The position numbers and the translations under genes were made by a program. From the NCBI GenBank assembly GCA_948144175.1, contig CANXME010000105.1, positions 62,001-126,000 of the forward strand: a DNA stretch of 64,000 nucleotides, given 5' to 3'. The notes beneath the pieces were generated by a model. That model saw only the letters and a list, made by a program, of their open reading frames with translations. It was not told the origin of the DNA and ran no database searches. The stretch is from Closterium sp. NIES-65 (taxonomy: Eukaryota; Streptophyta; Zygnematophyceae; Desmidiales; Closteriaceae). Position 1 is the first letter of the stretch. Every line of letters begins with the position of its first letter. Of the stretch, positions 11,201-21,632 are shown in pieces.

Positions 11201-14200
11201 AGCGATTCCAGCCTGTGGGTGGGAAAATGGAGGGTGGGGAAGGAGGGATGGGACAGAGTCTTGTGACTTTCAAGACGCAAGTGCCTGTGCCACGCAAGTG
11301 ACTGCTGCCCTCCATCCCCCCACACATGACTGTGCAATTGACTCTACTGCACTCATGTCTGCTCAACAGCTCTCCACCACTCACCGGCTCACGGTCTCCT
11401 CTGCCTCGGCGCGCAGTGAGTCGCTCACACAGATGCATCCCAGAATGCCGCCCACACTCTTTCCCTCCTCCGTCGCCCCCCTCCTCTCCCCCTCTCCTCC
11501 CTCGCCCGTGTCCCCCTCACTCCTCTCCTCCTCGCTCCTCACTTCACCAACATACACAAACGTGTGGCTGCTGCTGCTATCCCTGCTGCCCCAATCCCCT
11601 CCCTCCACACTCCCTCCCACGCCCCCACACTCCCCTCTCAACACCCCCTCTTCCACTCTCCGCCATTTCTCCCTCTCCCCTTCCACCTCACTCCCTTTCC
11701 CGCTCCCTCCCCGCCCCTCCCTCTCCCTTGTCCCCCCCAAGCAGTGCTTCACCACCCAATCAAAGCCTCCCACGTGAATCTCCCTCCCGTCCACTACAGC
11801 CACCACGCCCCGCCCGGGAACAGTGAGAGCAGACGAAACGGGCGGCAGCGGGGCGGCGGAGAGGCGGGCGGCATGGGCGGTGATGGCGGCGGCTACTGGG
11901 TGGCGAGTGGTGGCCTCTGCTGCTGCTGCCAGTTGCAGGAGAGACACAGTTGCAGTATCAGTGGCAGTATCTGAATCAGTAGCAACGGCAGTAGCAGTGG
12001 TGGTGGTGTGTCTGCGGCTTGATGCTGTGGCTGGGTCTCGGTTGAGGGAGGTGGAGTGGGATTGTGAGTGGTGGAGAGTGGTGGGCGGCAGGTGGGCTGC
12101 AGGCACCACAGCAGACACCTGGGGCTGTCCTGCTGTCAGCGTGCCGGTCTGGGGGAGGGGGAGAGGTGGAGAGGTGGAGAGGAAGGACATGCGGAAGGGG
12201 AGGGCCAAGAGGAGGGAATTTGAGAAGAGTCTGTCAGCAGAAGGAGATTGGCTGCAACTCGGATGAGCTAGTATAGTAGGTGCTGGTTGCATTCTCTCTC
12301 TCTCTCTCTCGTCTGGTCTGGTAACCAGAGCCATCTGGTAACCAGAGCCATCTGGTAACCAGAGCCATCTGGTAACAGCAATCAGGTGCGCTCACCTCAC
12401 CTCGCCTCGTCTCACCTCGAATAGCGTCTCCCACTGACCTTATCAAACGCCACCACATCGACTCCTGCCAGCCTCTCCAACGCGTCACACAGAGCATCTC
12501 ACCTTGTTAAACCAAAACAGAAACCAGGTGGTCCCTCCCGTCACACCTAGCGTCTCCCACCGACCTTGTCAAACGCCACCACATCGACTCCTTCCAGCCT
12601 CTCCAACGCGTCACACAGAGCATCTCACCTTGTTAAACCAAAACAGAAACCAGGTGGTCCCTCCCGTCACACCTAGCGTCTCCCACTGACCTTATCAAAC
12701 GCCACCACATCGACTCCTGCCAGCCTCTCCAACGCGTCACACAGTGCATCGCTCCTTCCAGCCTCTCTCACCTTGCCACCTGCCACCAGGTGCCTCGCTG
12801 CACCTAGCGTGTCTCCTCTCGAAGCCTCAGCTAATCTCACATGACTCACTCACCTTGTCAAACGCCACCACATCCACCGCTGCCAGCCTCTCCAACACGT
12901 CTCCCCCGCGCAGCAGCAGCCCCCTCCTCGCACCTGCCATGCACACACACACGCATCCATCCATGTGAATGAGGTCATGGGAAGCGTGTTCAGAGTCGAC
13001 GCAAAACACCACATCTACTGCTGCCAGCCTCCCCCGCGCAGCAGCAGCCCCCTCCAAACTCCTGCCATGCACGCATGCAGGTTCTTATACTTGAGAGTTA
13101 CGCAAGTTACCAGAGTTGTAGCAGATCGTCTTAAGAGACATTGTTTGGCATGGGACGGGTGGGTGGGTGGGTGGGATATGAGGGCATGGACGAGTGGTTG
13201 CGAGGCCAGAGGGCAGAGACAGGGAGAGGTGTGCTGCGGTGCAGGGAGGTGTGGTGCGGTGCAGAGAGACCGTACCCAGGGACGTGCCAACGAGGATGGC
13301 GGTGGGCGTGGCGAGGCCGAGCGCACACGGGCAGGCGACCACCTGGGGTGGGGAGTGAGAAGCAGGGATCAAAGGGAGCAGACCAGCAGGTGCAGACCAG
13401 CAGGTGCAGACCAGCAGGTGCAGTGGAGTCAGGGAGGTGGGGACAAAGGGGTTTGGGAAGCATGGGGTTGGGTATAAAAGGGGTGGGGATTGGAGACGCA
13501 CATGTGGGAATGGCTGGGAAGGAGGAGCAAGAGAATTGACGTAGTGAAAAGGCGATGCTTGTTTCAGTAACAGCACGCTGATGGCGAGGCGCAGGCTGAG
13601 CACGAGGGGGTCAGAGTTGACTTTGCGGCATCTCAACCGCCGTGTCCTTTCTCACCAGCACGCTGGTTGCACTCCACCTCACTAGAACTAACAGTAATGG
13701 TAATGGTAATGGTAATAATAATGGTAATGGTAATAATAATAGTAAAGGTAATTGTAATAGTAATGGTAATGTTAATGATAGTGGTAGTGGTAGTGGTAAT
13801 AGTAATGGTAATTATAATGGTAAAATAATAGTAATGGTAATGGTAATGACAATGGTAGTGGCAGTAGTAATGGTAATGGTAGTGGTAGTGGTAGTGGCAA
13901 TGGTAATAGTAGTGGTAATAGTAAAGATAATGGTAGTGGTAATGGTAACGGTAATGGTAGTGGTAATGCTAATGGTAATAGTAATGGTAGTGGGAGTGGT
14001 AACGATAATGGTAGTGGTAATGGTAATGGTAATGGTACTAGTAATTGTAATGGTAAAAGTAATAGTAATGGTGGTAATGGTAATGGCAATGGTAGTGGCA
14101 GTTGTAATGGTGATTGTAATGGTAATGGTAGGGGTAGTGGCAATGGTAATGGTAATGGTAATAGTTAAGGTAATTGTAGTGGTAATGGTAACGGTAATAG

Positions 14201-17200
14201 TAATGGTAGTGGTAATGCTAATGGTAATAGTAATGGTAGTGGGAGTGGTAATGGTAATGGTAATGGTAATGACAGTGGTAATAGTAATAGTAGTAGTAGT
14301 GGTACCATTACCATTACTTGGTAGCTCCTGGCTTCACCAGCACGCTGATGGTAGGCGCAGACTGAGCACGAGGGGGTCAGAATTGACTTTGCGGCATCTC
14401 AATAGCCGTGTCCTTTCTCACCAGCATGCTGGTTGCACTCATGCCTTACCAGCACGCTGGTTGCACTCATGCCTTACCAGCACGCTGGTTGCACTCATGC
14501 CTTACCAGCACGCTGGTTGCACTCATGCCTTACCAGCACGCTGGTTGCACTCATGCCTTACCAGCACGCTGGTTGCACTCATGCCTTACCAGCACGCTGG
14601 TTGCACTCATGCCTTACCAGCACGCTGGTTGCACTCATGCCTTACCAGCACGCTGGTTGCACTCATGCCTTACCAGCACGCTGGTTGCACTCATGCCTTA
14701 CCAGCACGCTGGTTGCACTCATGCCTTACCAGCACGCTGGTTGCACTCATGCCTTACCAGCACGCTGGTTGCACCTCACCAACACTAAGGGCGATGCTCG
14801 TGTCATTACCACCACGTTAATGGCGAGGCGGAGGCTGAGCACGAGGGGGTCCGAGTCCACTTCTGAGTCATCTACTCCCTCACCAGCGCGCTCCTGCCAC
14901 CCTCGCCAGCACTAACGACAATGGTCCTCTCACCAGCACGCTGATGGCGAGGCGGAGGCTGAGCACGAGAGGATCCGAGTCGTCGCCTGCAAAGTCTGAG
15001 AGCAGCACGGCTGGGTATAGGTGCACCCCCACCGTGTACCTGGTGGGGTGGGAGGGAGGAGAAGGTGGGGGGGAGGAGAGGGGGAGGAGAATGTGGGGGA
15101 GGGGAGGTGGGGATGCACAAGTCGGAGGCTGAGCACGAGGGGGTCGGAGTCGTCTCCTGCAAAGTTCGACAGCAGCACTGCTGGGTAGAGATGCACTCCC
15201 ACCATGTACCTGGGAGAGGGGGGGGAGAGCGGAGGGGGAAAAAGGTGCACCCCCACCATGTTGGACAATGAGGGACCAGCAAGCTGTGGAAAATCCCTTC
15301 CCACTCACCAGAACGCAAAGGTGCTAGCAAAGAGAGACATGACGGTGAACACAAAGGGCCATGCGATGGCGTCTGCTAGTCGCTGAATGCACGAGTGTTG
15401 CACTGGTGCTATCCCCTGCTGTGCGCCCTGATTCCCTCTCACCAAAACGCAAAGGTGGCAGCGGAGAGACTCATGATGGTGAACACGAACGGCCCTGCGA
15501 TGGCGTCTGCTAGGCGCTGCACCGGTGCCGTGCGCTGCTGTGCATCCTCCACCCGCCGTGCCATCTCACACACGGCACAGCTTGCTCCTGTTGCTGTTGC
15601 TGACACCACTATAGGGCCCTCCTGTTGGGGGAACGTGGGTTCAAAATGGCAGGAGGGGAAGGCATGCAGGGAGAGGGGGATTGGGCTGCGGTGCATCCTC
15701 CACCCGCTGTGCCATCTCACACACGGCGCAGCTGGCGCCTGTTGCCGTTGCTGACACCACTATGGGCCCCTCCTGATGGGAATGGGAAGGAAATGGGGTG
15801 CTAGTACATCGTAAATGGGGGCATGTGCTGCTGTGCGACCTCCACCCACCTGCCGTGCCATATCACAGGCGCAGCTGGTGGCCATTGCTGAGACCACTAT
15901 GGGATCCTCCTGATGGGAGAGAAGGGAAGGTAAGTGTACGGGAAGGGAGGCTTGGATAAGCTGTGCCTCTTCTACTTGCCAAGCCACTCACATGATGCAC
16001 ATCTGGTGGCCGTAGCTGTTGCTGTTGCACTCACAAAGTTACAAAACGCACTTGGCCCTTCTCTTTACAACATGTCCCTGCCACTCTCCCGCAACCACTC
16101 ACCTAGTTGACGGTGCTAGCATGTTGGGCTTGGGCTTGAATGTTGGGCTTGGGCTTGAATGTCAGCAACTGTGGCTCCTCTGCATCTAGGCACTGTGGCC
16201 GCCTCTCCTGTCTGCAATGACTCGTGCCCCTACCTTACGTGCAGTAGACACTCACTTTGCCACTTGCCTCCACGCAACCACTCACCCAGTTGACGGTGCC
16301 AGCAGCAACAGTAGCTCCTCTACGCTTGGGCACTGTGGCCGCCTCTCCTGTCTGCAATGACTCGTCCACTGCACTGCGCCCACTCTCCACCACGCCCTGA
16401 TGGGGGAAAGGGAGGAGGGTGGTGGGCGGAGGTGTGATCGAGTGTGCATCCACGGGACGATGTGACGTGTGTCAAATGAAATGACCATTCTCTCACTTGT
16501 GGTGCCGGGCACACCTCTATCTCTATGCACACCTCTATCTCTATGCACAGCCACCACTTGTTACTCACGTCAACACAGCCACGTCGGCACGCAGCCACTC
16601 ACGTCCACAGGGATGACGTCACCAGGCAGCACCAGCACCCGATCTCCCGGGCGCACGTGATTGGCCGGCACCTGCACCCACGCCGCCATGCTCAGCGCCA
16701 GCCCCTCCCCTCCCTCCTCCTCACTCCCACTCTCCACCCCCCCTCCTGCCCCCTCACTCAAACCCCCACTCCCCACTCCAGAGGCACTCAGAGAGGCCAG
16801 CAGTCCATTTGTGCTCCCGCCTGCTTCCCCCCCTCCCCCCTGCTCACTGCCCCCAGTACTGTCGTCTTGCACTAGCAGTCGAGCCGTGGAGGGCAGTAGC
16901 GACTGTGCATGGGGATGGGGATGGGGATGCGGAGAGAGGTGAGGGGTTCAGAAGGGTGAGAGGGGTGAGGGGGGTGAGAGTGGTAAAAGGTCGTGTGAGA
17001 TGCTCAAAACTATTAACAATGGGAAACAAAGATCAAGGCAACGAGAGAGGTGTCACCATGAGGGCATTGAGGTCGGAGGAGGCTTGCGCCCTGGCAGAGG
17101 CCTCTAGGGACCGACCCAGCAGCACCACCGCCAGCAGCATCACCTGGCACGTGGGGGGGAGGCATTGAGGGGAGCGAGAGAAAATTAAGTTGGGGATTGC

Positions 17201-20200
17201 ATGCTTATGCATGCAACATGCTACGTGCCCCATGCCCCGTGCCCCATGCCCCGTGCTCCATGCCCCATGCCCCGTGCCCCATGGCGTGTGGTGTGTGCAC
17301 ATGCATGAATACGCATGCTCAGCTCAGTTTCCCGCATGCTACATGCCCCATTCCCGCGCAACGTACGCCTGTGCACGTGCCATGGCCACTCACAGGCTCA
17401 TCAGTGAAGGAGGAGTCGAGGCCCAGGTCCGGGTACAGCTGTGCCGCCTGCACAGGTGGGGGGGGATGGATGCAAGGTGGGAAGAATGGAGGCGGAAGAA
17501 GAAGAAGATGGGAGGAAGTGGGGCTGGAAACCTAGGCCGAGGTCGGGCAGGGTGCAGCTGTGCCACCCACCTGCACTGTGGGAGACGGATGGAAGGGGGA
17601 GACAACAAAGTGGAAGGAGAAGAAGAAGACAGTGTGGGAAGAGGCTTGTGGGCGAGGATGGATTGGCGTGCAGAAAGGGCTCTGGGGGAGGGCAGTGGAG
17701 GAGCGGACACTGACCACACCAATGCACAAGGCAGCGAGGGAGGTGAGGCTCACGCGGGAGAGGGGGGGGAAGAGGAGGAAGGCGGATGGAGTAAGGGAGG
17801 TTTGTAGAGGAGGGGGGCACGGCACCTACCACCCCAATGAAGAAGGCAGCGAGGGAGGCGAGCCCCACGAGGGAGTTCATGTTGGGTGACCCACGCAGCA
17901 GCGCTTTCATGCCGTCCACAAGCAGGCCTGGGGAGAGGGGTTGTGGGGAAGGGGGGTGTGGTGTGGGGGAAGGGCGGGAGGAGGGGGAATAGTTAAGGAG
18001 CATCAACAAGCAGCGCCTTCATGCCGTCCAGCAGCAGGTCTGGGGAGAGGGGTTGTGGGGAAGGGGGGTGTGGGGGTGAAGGGCCACAGGAGAGGGGGTA
18101 GTGGCACGGCACGGGACATGAGAAGGGAGACCAAACCGAAATGGATGCGAAAACGAGTGGGCGATGCAGGAGTTGATGGGGAGGGGAAGAAGATGCCGCC
18201 CCATGTTTGGTTTCTGCGGAGGGGAAGAGCAGTAGCACAGGCACGGGACGCACGCAGCCCTGCAACAGCAGCAGCTCATGCAGTCGTCCTTCATGCCACC
18301 ATGCCACCATGCCAGTGATGCCACTATACATACATCTACTACCAACCACTGCCAGAGTATCTACAGCCTACAGCCTACAGCCTACAGGGCAAATCAAGCA
18401 CCCAGCATGCCACACACACACAGTACCTCTGGCGGGCCCCAGCAGAGCGACGGCAGCAATGGCGGAGCGTGCCCTCACATCGTCCAGCACCGCCATCCAT
18501 GGGCCTGGCGTGGAAGAGGGGGAACAGACGAGTGGCAGTGGGGGAGAACGGAGGCACGCAGACAGGGGAATGCGGGCTTGAGGAATGTGCTTCAACAGCA
18601 GCAGCGTCACGGCAGCGATGGCCGACCGTGCTCTCATGTTGTCAAGCACTGCCATCCATGGGCCTGGCAGGGGAGAGATGGGGCAGACACATAGGTGGAG
18701 GGATGTGCATATAAGGAGTGCTATGTTGAGGCGCCTCAACAGCAGAGCGACGGCAGCGATGGCAGAGCGTGCTCTCACGTCGTCCAGCACCGCCATCCAT
18801 GGGCCTGGTGGACAGGCAGGGCGGATGAGGGAGGCATGCAGACACGGAAGGAGGCAGGCAGGGGAGGAACGCAAGATCTTTGAGTGCAGAGACAACAACG
18901 AAATAAAAGCGAAAGAAAAGGAAAGATATGGGAACAGACAGGAGGTGTATGAATGTAGAAGTATGTACCGTGTGCAAGGGCGTGCAGCCCCATGCCGTGG
19001 AAAAGGTGTCCCACGTGGTGCGCGCAGCACAGCGCCGCCAGCGCGCAGGTGACTAATGAGCTGACCGTGCACCTGTGTATATGTATGGAGCAGCCTGTGT
19101 GTGCCCTACTTACCGTGTGCAAGGGCATGCAGCCCCATGCCATGAAAAAGGTGTCCCACGTGGTGCGCGCAGCACAGCGCCACCAGCGCGCAGGTGACTA
19201 ATGAGCTGACCGTGCACCTGTGTATATGTATGGAGCAGCCTGTGTGTGCCCTACTTACCGTGTGCAAGGGCATGCAGCCCCATGCCATGAAAAAGGTGTC
19301 CCACGTGGTGTGCGCAGCACAGCGCCGCCAGCACGCCCGCCACCGCCACATCCACGCGCGCGCGCGCCACTGCGCGCTGCCTCCGCTCCGCCGCCTCCCT
19401 GCGCCGTGCCTCCGCTGGTGGGGGATGTGGCGGGGTGTGTGGGGGAGGGGGTGCCTAAACACGAGGGGGCGGATGGAGGAGAAGCGTGGAATGCGGGTGC
19501 ACGTCCACGCGCGCACGCGCCACTGCGCGCTGCCTCCGCTCCGCCGCCTCCCTCCGCCGCGCCTCCGCTGGTGGGGGATGTGGCGGGGGGTTGGGGGGGA
19601 GAGAGCGATGGGAGACGATGGAGAAGGGACGAGGGAGGTGGACAAGCGAAGGGAGAGAGGGAGACGCTAGAGGAATGATGGGAAGCGAAGCGCCAAGTGG
19701 GGGGATAATGCTGAAGTCCTGTCTCTGTCTGTCATACCCCCCACCCCGATACCGTCTCCATCCCTCTCCTCTGCTCCCCTCCACATCGCTCCCCTCAACA
19801 TCGCCCCCCTCCCCACTCTACCTACTTCGTCCGTCCCTACCTTCTTCGTCCGCCTCCCCCGCGCGCCGCACGGAGCAGGGGAACCCCGCGTCTTCCACCA
19901 GCTCCGCCAGCTCCGCGCGCAGCGCCTCAAGCTCCGCCGCCTCGTCGCCCGCCTTCGCAATAGCGGGGGGGAAAGAAGCGGTGGCGGAAGGAGCGGCGGA
20001 AGCGGAGGCGGAAGGGGAAGCGGAAGCCTCAGGCGCGCGGAGGGAGACGGTAACAGCGGCGGATTCGGTGACGAGATTGACGCCCGCGCTAATCACGCGC
20101 GGATGCTCCGACAGCACTTGGCGCACGGCGGCGGCGCATCCCCCGCACATCATCTCGCGCACGTCCAGCAGCACCACCGCCGACGTTTCCGCTTCCGCTG

Positions 20201-20591
20201 CTCGCCCCGCGCCACTTCCGCCAACCGCCGCCGATCGCGCATCTGCCGCGGCGGAGGTCGACGACTGCACTCCTGCTTTCGGCGCCGCAACTGCCGACGC
20301 GCGCACGGATTTCTGCGCGTTGGGGGAAGACGATGATTGGACTGTTGGGTGGCCGGCGCGAGGCTCGGCGCGCAACGGCACGGAACGGCTAGCGACGACG
20401 GCATGCTGGCGTGAGGTGCGGTCGCGTCGCGAGGGACGGTGTGCATGCGACAAATTCGAGGAGAGGAGTCTTAAGGAAGGATTGAAAGCTGCGAGTGAAC
20501 GGCATATCCGACGCGGTTGCACAATGGGCGACGATATCGCGACCCGGGGATCGGAGATTGCGACAGTCGCGACGACCTGCACTGCGGCCAT
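8287..20591 (-). CDS. PAA2: plastid copper-transporting P1B-type ATPase (PAA2/HMA8-like)
   Basis: Copper pump of the chloroplast, by homology delivering Cu to thylakoid plastocyanin. Exon 1 (19,841-20,591; ATG at 20,591, MAAVQVV) carries a basic, Ser/Ala-rich presumed transit peptide and a heavy-metal domain with the Cu-binding motif MMCGGC. Later exons encode GMGLHALAHG, SPNMNSLVGL (17.9 kb), LLGRSLEASARAQASSD (17.1 kb), the PGDRVLVLPGDVIPVD actuator segment (16.6 kb), SLQTGEA (16.3 kb), RLADAIAGPFVFTIMSLS (15.5 kb), the CPC metal-path motif in VVACPCALGLATPT (13,276-13,342), and FDK joined to TGTLT across an intron (12,854 / 12,148). Then come an HP motif (TRHPVA), GDR (10.9 kb), GDGIND (exon 9,753-9,896) and the last membrane helices (8,840-8,990; 8,287-8,363). 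All catalytic signatures are present. The nucleotide-binding exon (11,385-12,148) has Ser/Thr- and Gly/Glu-rich insertions. Almost every exon has partial copies in its introns. Confidence 0.9.
8560..9320 (-). repeat. PAA2: partial copies of PAA2 exon 16
   Basis: In the gene's direction, two 3'-truncated copies of the helix exon (LVEAVHLARATMNRVRLNLAWALAYN) start at about 9,316 and 9,125, before the intact exon 8,840-8,990. After it come several donor-side fragments ending in ALTPTLAG|gt..., at about 8,780-8,690 and in decayed form down to about 8,560. Confidence 0.8.
9532..9543. repeat. TGAGGCGCCTCA palindrome
   Basis: Perfect 12-bp palindrome. It lies just after the donor of a fragment of PAA2 exon 15 and just before sequence homologous to the next fragment, so it sits at or beside a duplication joint. 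Confidence 0.8.
9600..10075 (-). repeat. PAA2: partial copies of PAA2 exon 15
   Basis: A 3'-truncated copy carrying GDGIND lies at about 9,975-10,072, upstream of the intact exon in the gene's direction. Donor-side fragments (ending NRLTQ or variants) lie at about 9,613-9,690 and near 9,560-9,600. Remnants of the palindrome (GGCGCCTAAAAGG, GACCTCAAAGG) lie between them at 9,710-9,745. Confidence 0.75.
10140..10392. repeat. 20-bp tandem array in a PAA2 intron
   Basis: About 12-13 copies of CGCTGCACCGCCCGCTCATA with few substitutions, lying wholly within the intron between PAA2 exons 14 and 15. The apparent long frames through it are a product of the repeat. Confidence 0.9.
10590..11280 (-). 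repeat. PAA2: partial copies of PAA2 exon 14
   Basis: Two 3'-truncated copies (GDRQAAVTRVAE) lie at about 11,145-11,212 and 10,995-11,075. The intact exon is 10,761-10,938 and a donor-side fragment is at about 10,590-10,655. The joints hold degenerate inverted repeats: TTTTTGACTAAC...TTTCAAGAA at 10,967 and 11,107, and GTCTTG/CAAGAC arms at 11,258-11,276. Confidence 0.75.
12296..12378. repeat. CT run and 17-bp tandem repeat
   Basis: A short (CT)n run is followed by nearly four copies of TCTGGTAACCAGAGCCA, which contains the palindrome GGTTACC/GGTAACC. Both lie within the PAA2 intron separating the two halves of the DKTGT motif. Confidence 0.85.
12424..12760 (-). repeat. PAA2: 126-bp tandem copies of the end of PAA2 exon 12
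   Basis: Three copies of about 126 bp each repeat the end of exon 12 (peptide VDVVAFDK) with a GT donor of the form AAG|gtcagtgg or gtcggtgg. The intact exon ends at 12,854 with AAG|gtgagtgag. All copies are downstream in the gene's direction and keep the donor side. Confidence 0.8.
13692..14319. repeat. GGTAAT/GGTAGT hexamer-like array
   Basis: About 630 bp of GGTAAT, AATAGT and GGTAGT trimers and hexamers within a PAA2 intron. At the right end the repeat turns over at GGTACC into CCATTACC, so the terminus is a small foldback. Confidence 0.9.
14420..14774 (-). repeat. PAA2: 28-bp splice-donor minisatellite from PAA2 exon 10
   Basis: Nearly 13 copies of a 28-bp unit. Read on the minus strand, each contains AGCGTGCTG|gtaagg, the last three codons of exon 10 (SVL) with a consensus donor. 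The intact exon 10 ends at about 14,934 upstream in the gene's direction. Less regular exon-end fragments flank the array at about 14,810-14,880, 14,340-14,400 and 13,570-13,640. Confidence 0.85.
15305..15912 (-). repeat. PAA2: partial copies of PAA2 exon 9
   Basis: Acceptor-side copies (GPIVVSA and relatives, then C-x-MAR) lie at about 15,845-15,912 and 15,680-15,775. The intact exon is at about 15,440-15,625 (RLADAIAGPFVFTIMSLSAATFAFW). A donor-side fragment lies at about 15,305-15,385. Confidence 0.75.
18429..18808 (-). repeat. PAA2: three copies of PAA2 exon 3 with palindrome
   Basis: Copies at 18,741-18,808 and 18,597-18,666 are truncated at the 3' end. The copy at about 18,429-18,507 continues to a donor and is the likely functional one (MAVLDDVRARSAIAAVALLGPAR). 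The first copy ends directly at the palindrome TGTTGAGGCGCCTCAACA (18,724-18,741). The second ends at a degenerate version, TTGAGGAATGTGCTTCAA, at about 18,573. Confidence 0.85.
18965..19575 (-). repeat. PAA2: partial copies of PAA2 exon 2
   Basis: A 3'-truncated acceptor-side copy lies at about 19,495-19,575 and the intact exon at about 19,258-19,421. Two donor-side copies (VALCCAHHVGHLFHGMGLHALAHG) lie at about 19,115-19,190 and 18,967-19,050. The last two are nearly identical to the exon, and the flanking 150-bp intron sequence is repeated with them. Confidence 0.8.
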
Positions 20592-21632
20592 GGCGGGCGG
20601 GGTGATAAGAACGCAATGCACAGCTTGGAGCCGCAGTCGGCTGAAAATGGCGACTGACGGCTCCGTCGGAACCCTCACAGGAGCGGCACAAGAGAGGGAT
20701 GGAAACAAAACTAGCAAATTGGCCAAATTACTTCCGTGAACTGTGTATTGATTGTGTCGCAGCAGCAAAAAGACCAGTGACAGTGAGTGATAGTGGAGTT
20801 GAAGGGGGGGGGGGGGGTGGCAAGAAATTGCGTAATGGCAATCATCGCAGGCATAAGCTGTTTTCTCTTGGGACAGGCGAAGAGATTGGATACATCGAAA
20901 GCCACGCGGCGTGATTTGAATGGTTGGAGGGGCCTGTGTGAGAGTGTGTGCGACTGGCAGCTCGATTCCCCTCATGCTGGTTCCTCATCCTCCAAGGCCA
21001 ACCAATGCCAGCGTACGCGCAAGTTCCCCCCTCTCCCCCGAGTGGGACAGAGTTTATGGAAATTCACGCTTGGCGATGCCGCCTGGTGTATGAAACTGTT
21101 TTTTTGTTACGTCAGCTGTCAATAACGGGTATGATTTCCTTGGAACCCTTTCCCCTCTTTGTTGAGTGCAGCTCACGCAGAGCGACGCCAGCAAGGATCA
21201 AACGGGTATTCCCTAGATACCTCCGCGCTCTGACTCACTGCGCTTTCATTTTCAGCTTCGGAAATAGAGAGCATAGAAATAGCTTGTGCGATTGTGACCT
21301 CGTACAGCGTAGCTTGGGAATTCGTTTGGCCAGTTAAGTGACACAGAAGTCACTTTAGTATTCTCCATTGGCAGTGACGAACATCCGGAGCGTTCCTTGT
21401 TGGCTTGCGCGTGTGTCGTTTGATTTTGCTACTCACAATGGCCGATTCAGTAACCTTCGGATCCATCAGTCATGGCCAGATGTCGTTCCACAACTGGCTA
21501 ATTCAATCGCGATACGGTACGTGGAAGTGATCGACTCCCTTGTCTCAGCAGACATCGGTAGACACTTAAATGTCAGAGTTCTTTTTGAAAGTACCCTTTG
21601 AAGCTTACACGTTTCGCCTCGCCTTAGCTGTT
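20592..21632. other. divergent promoter region PAA2 / R3H gene
   Basis: About 1 kb between the PAA2 start codon and the first plausible start of the R3H gene. It contains a G12-13 run at about 20,806-20,818. I see no gene or clear core promoter element. Confidence 0.4.

Noticed and set aside
14420..14774. CRISPR-like array
   Set aside because: The units are contiguous with no unique spacers, the genome is eukaryotic, and the unit is explained as the end of an exon plus donor. The same applies to the 16-, 20- and 26-bp arrays.
13642..14820. A 392-codon Val-Met-rich frame
   Set aside because: Translation of the GGTAAT array and the 28-bp donor minisatellite inside a PAA2 intron.
20592..20975. 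Extended PAA2 start 128 codons upstream of 20,591
   Set aside because: The upstream frame does not look like a transit peptide and the region reads as promoter/UTR. The ATG at 20,591 gives an Ala-rich start typical of plastid precursors.
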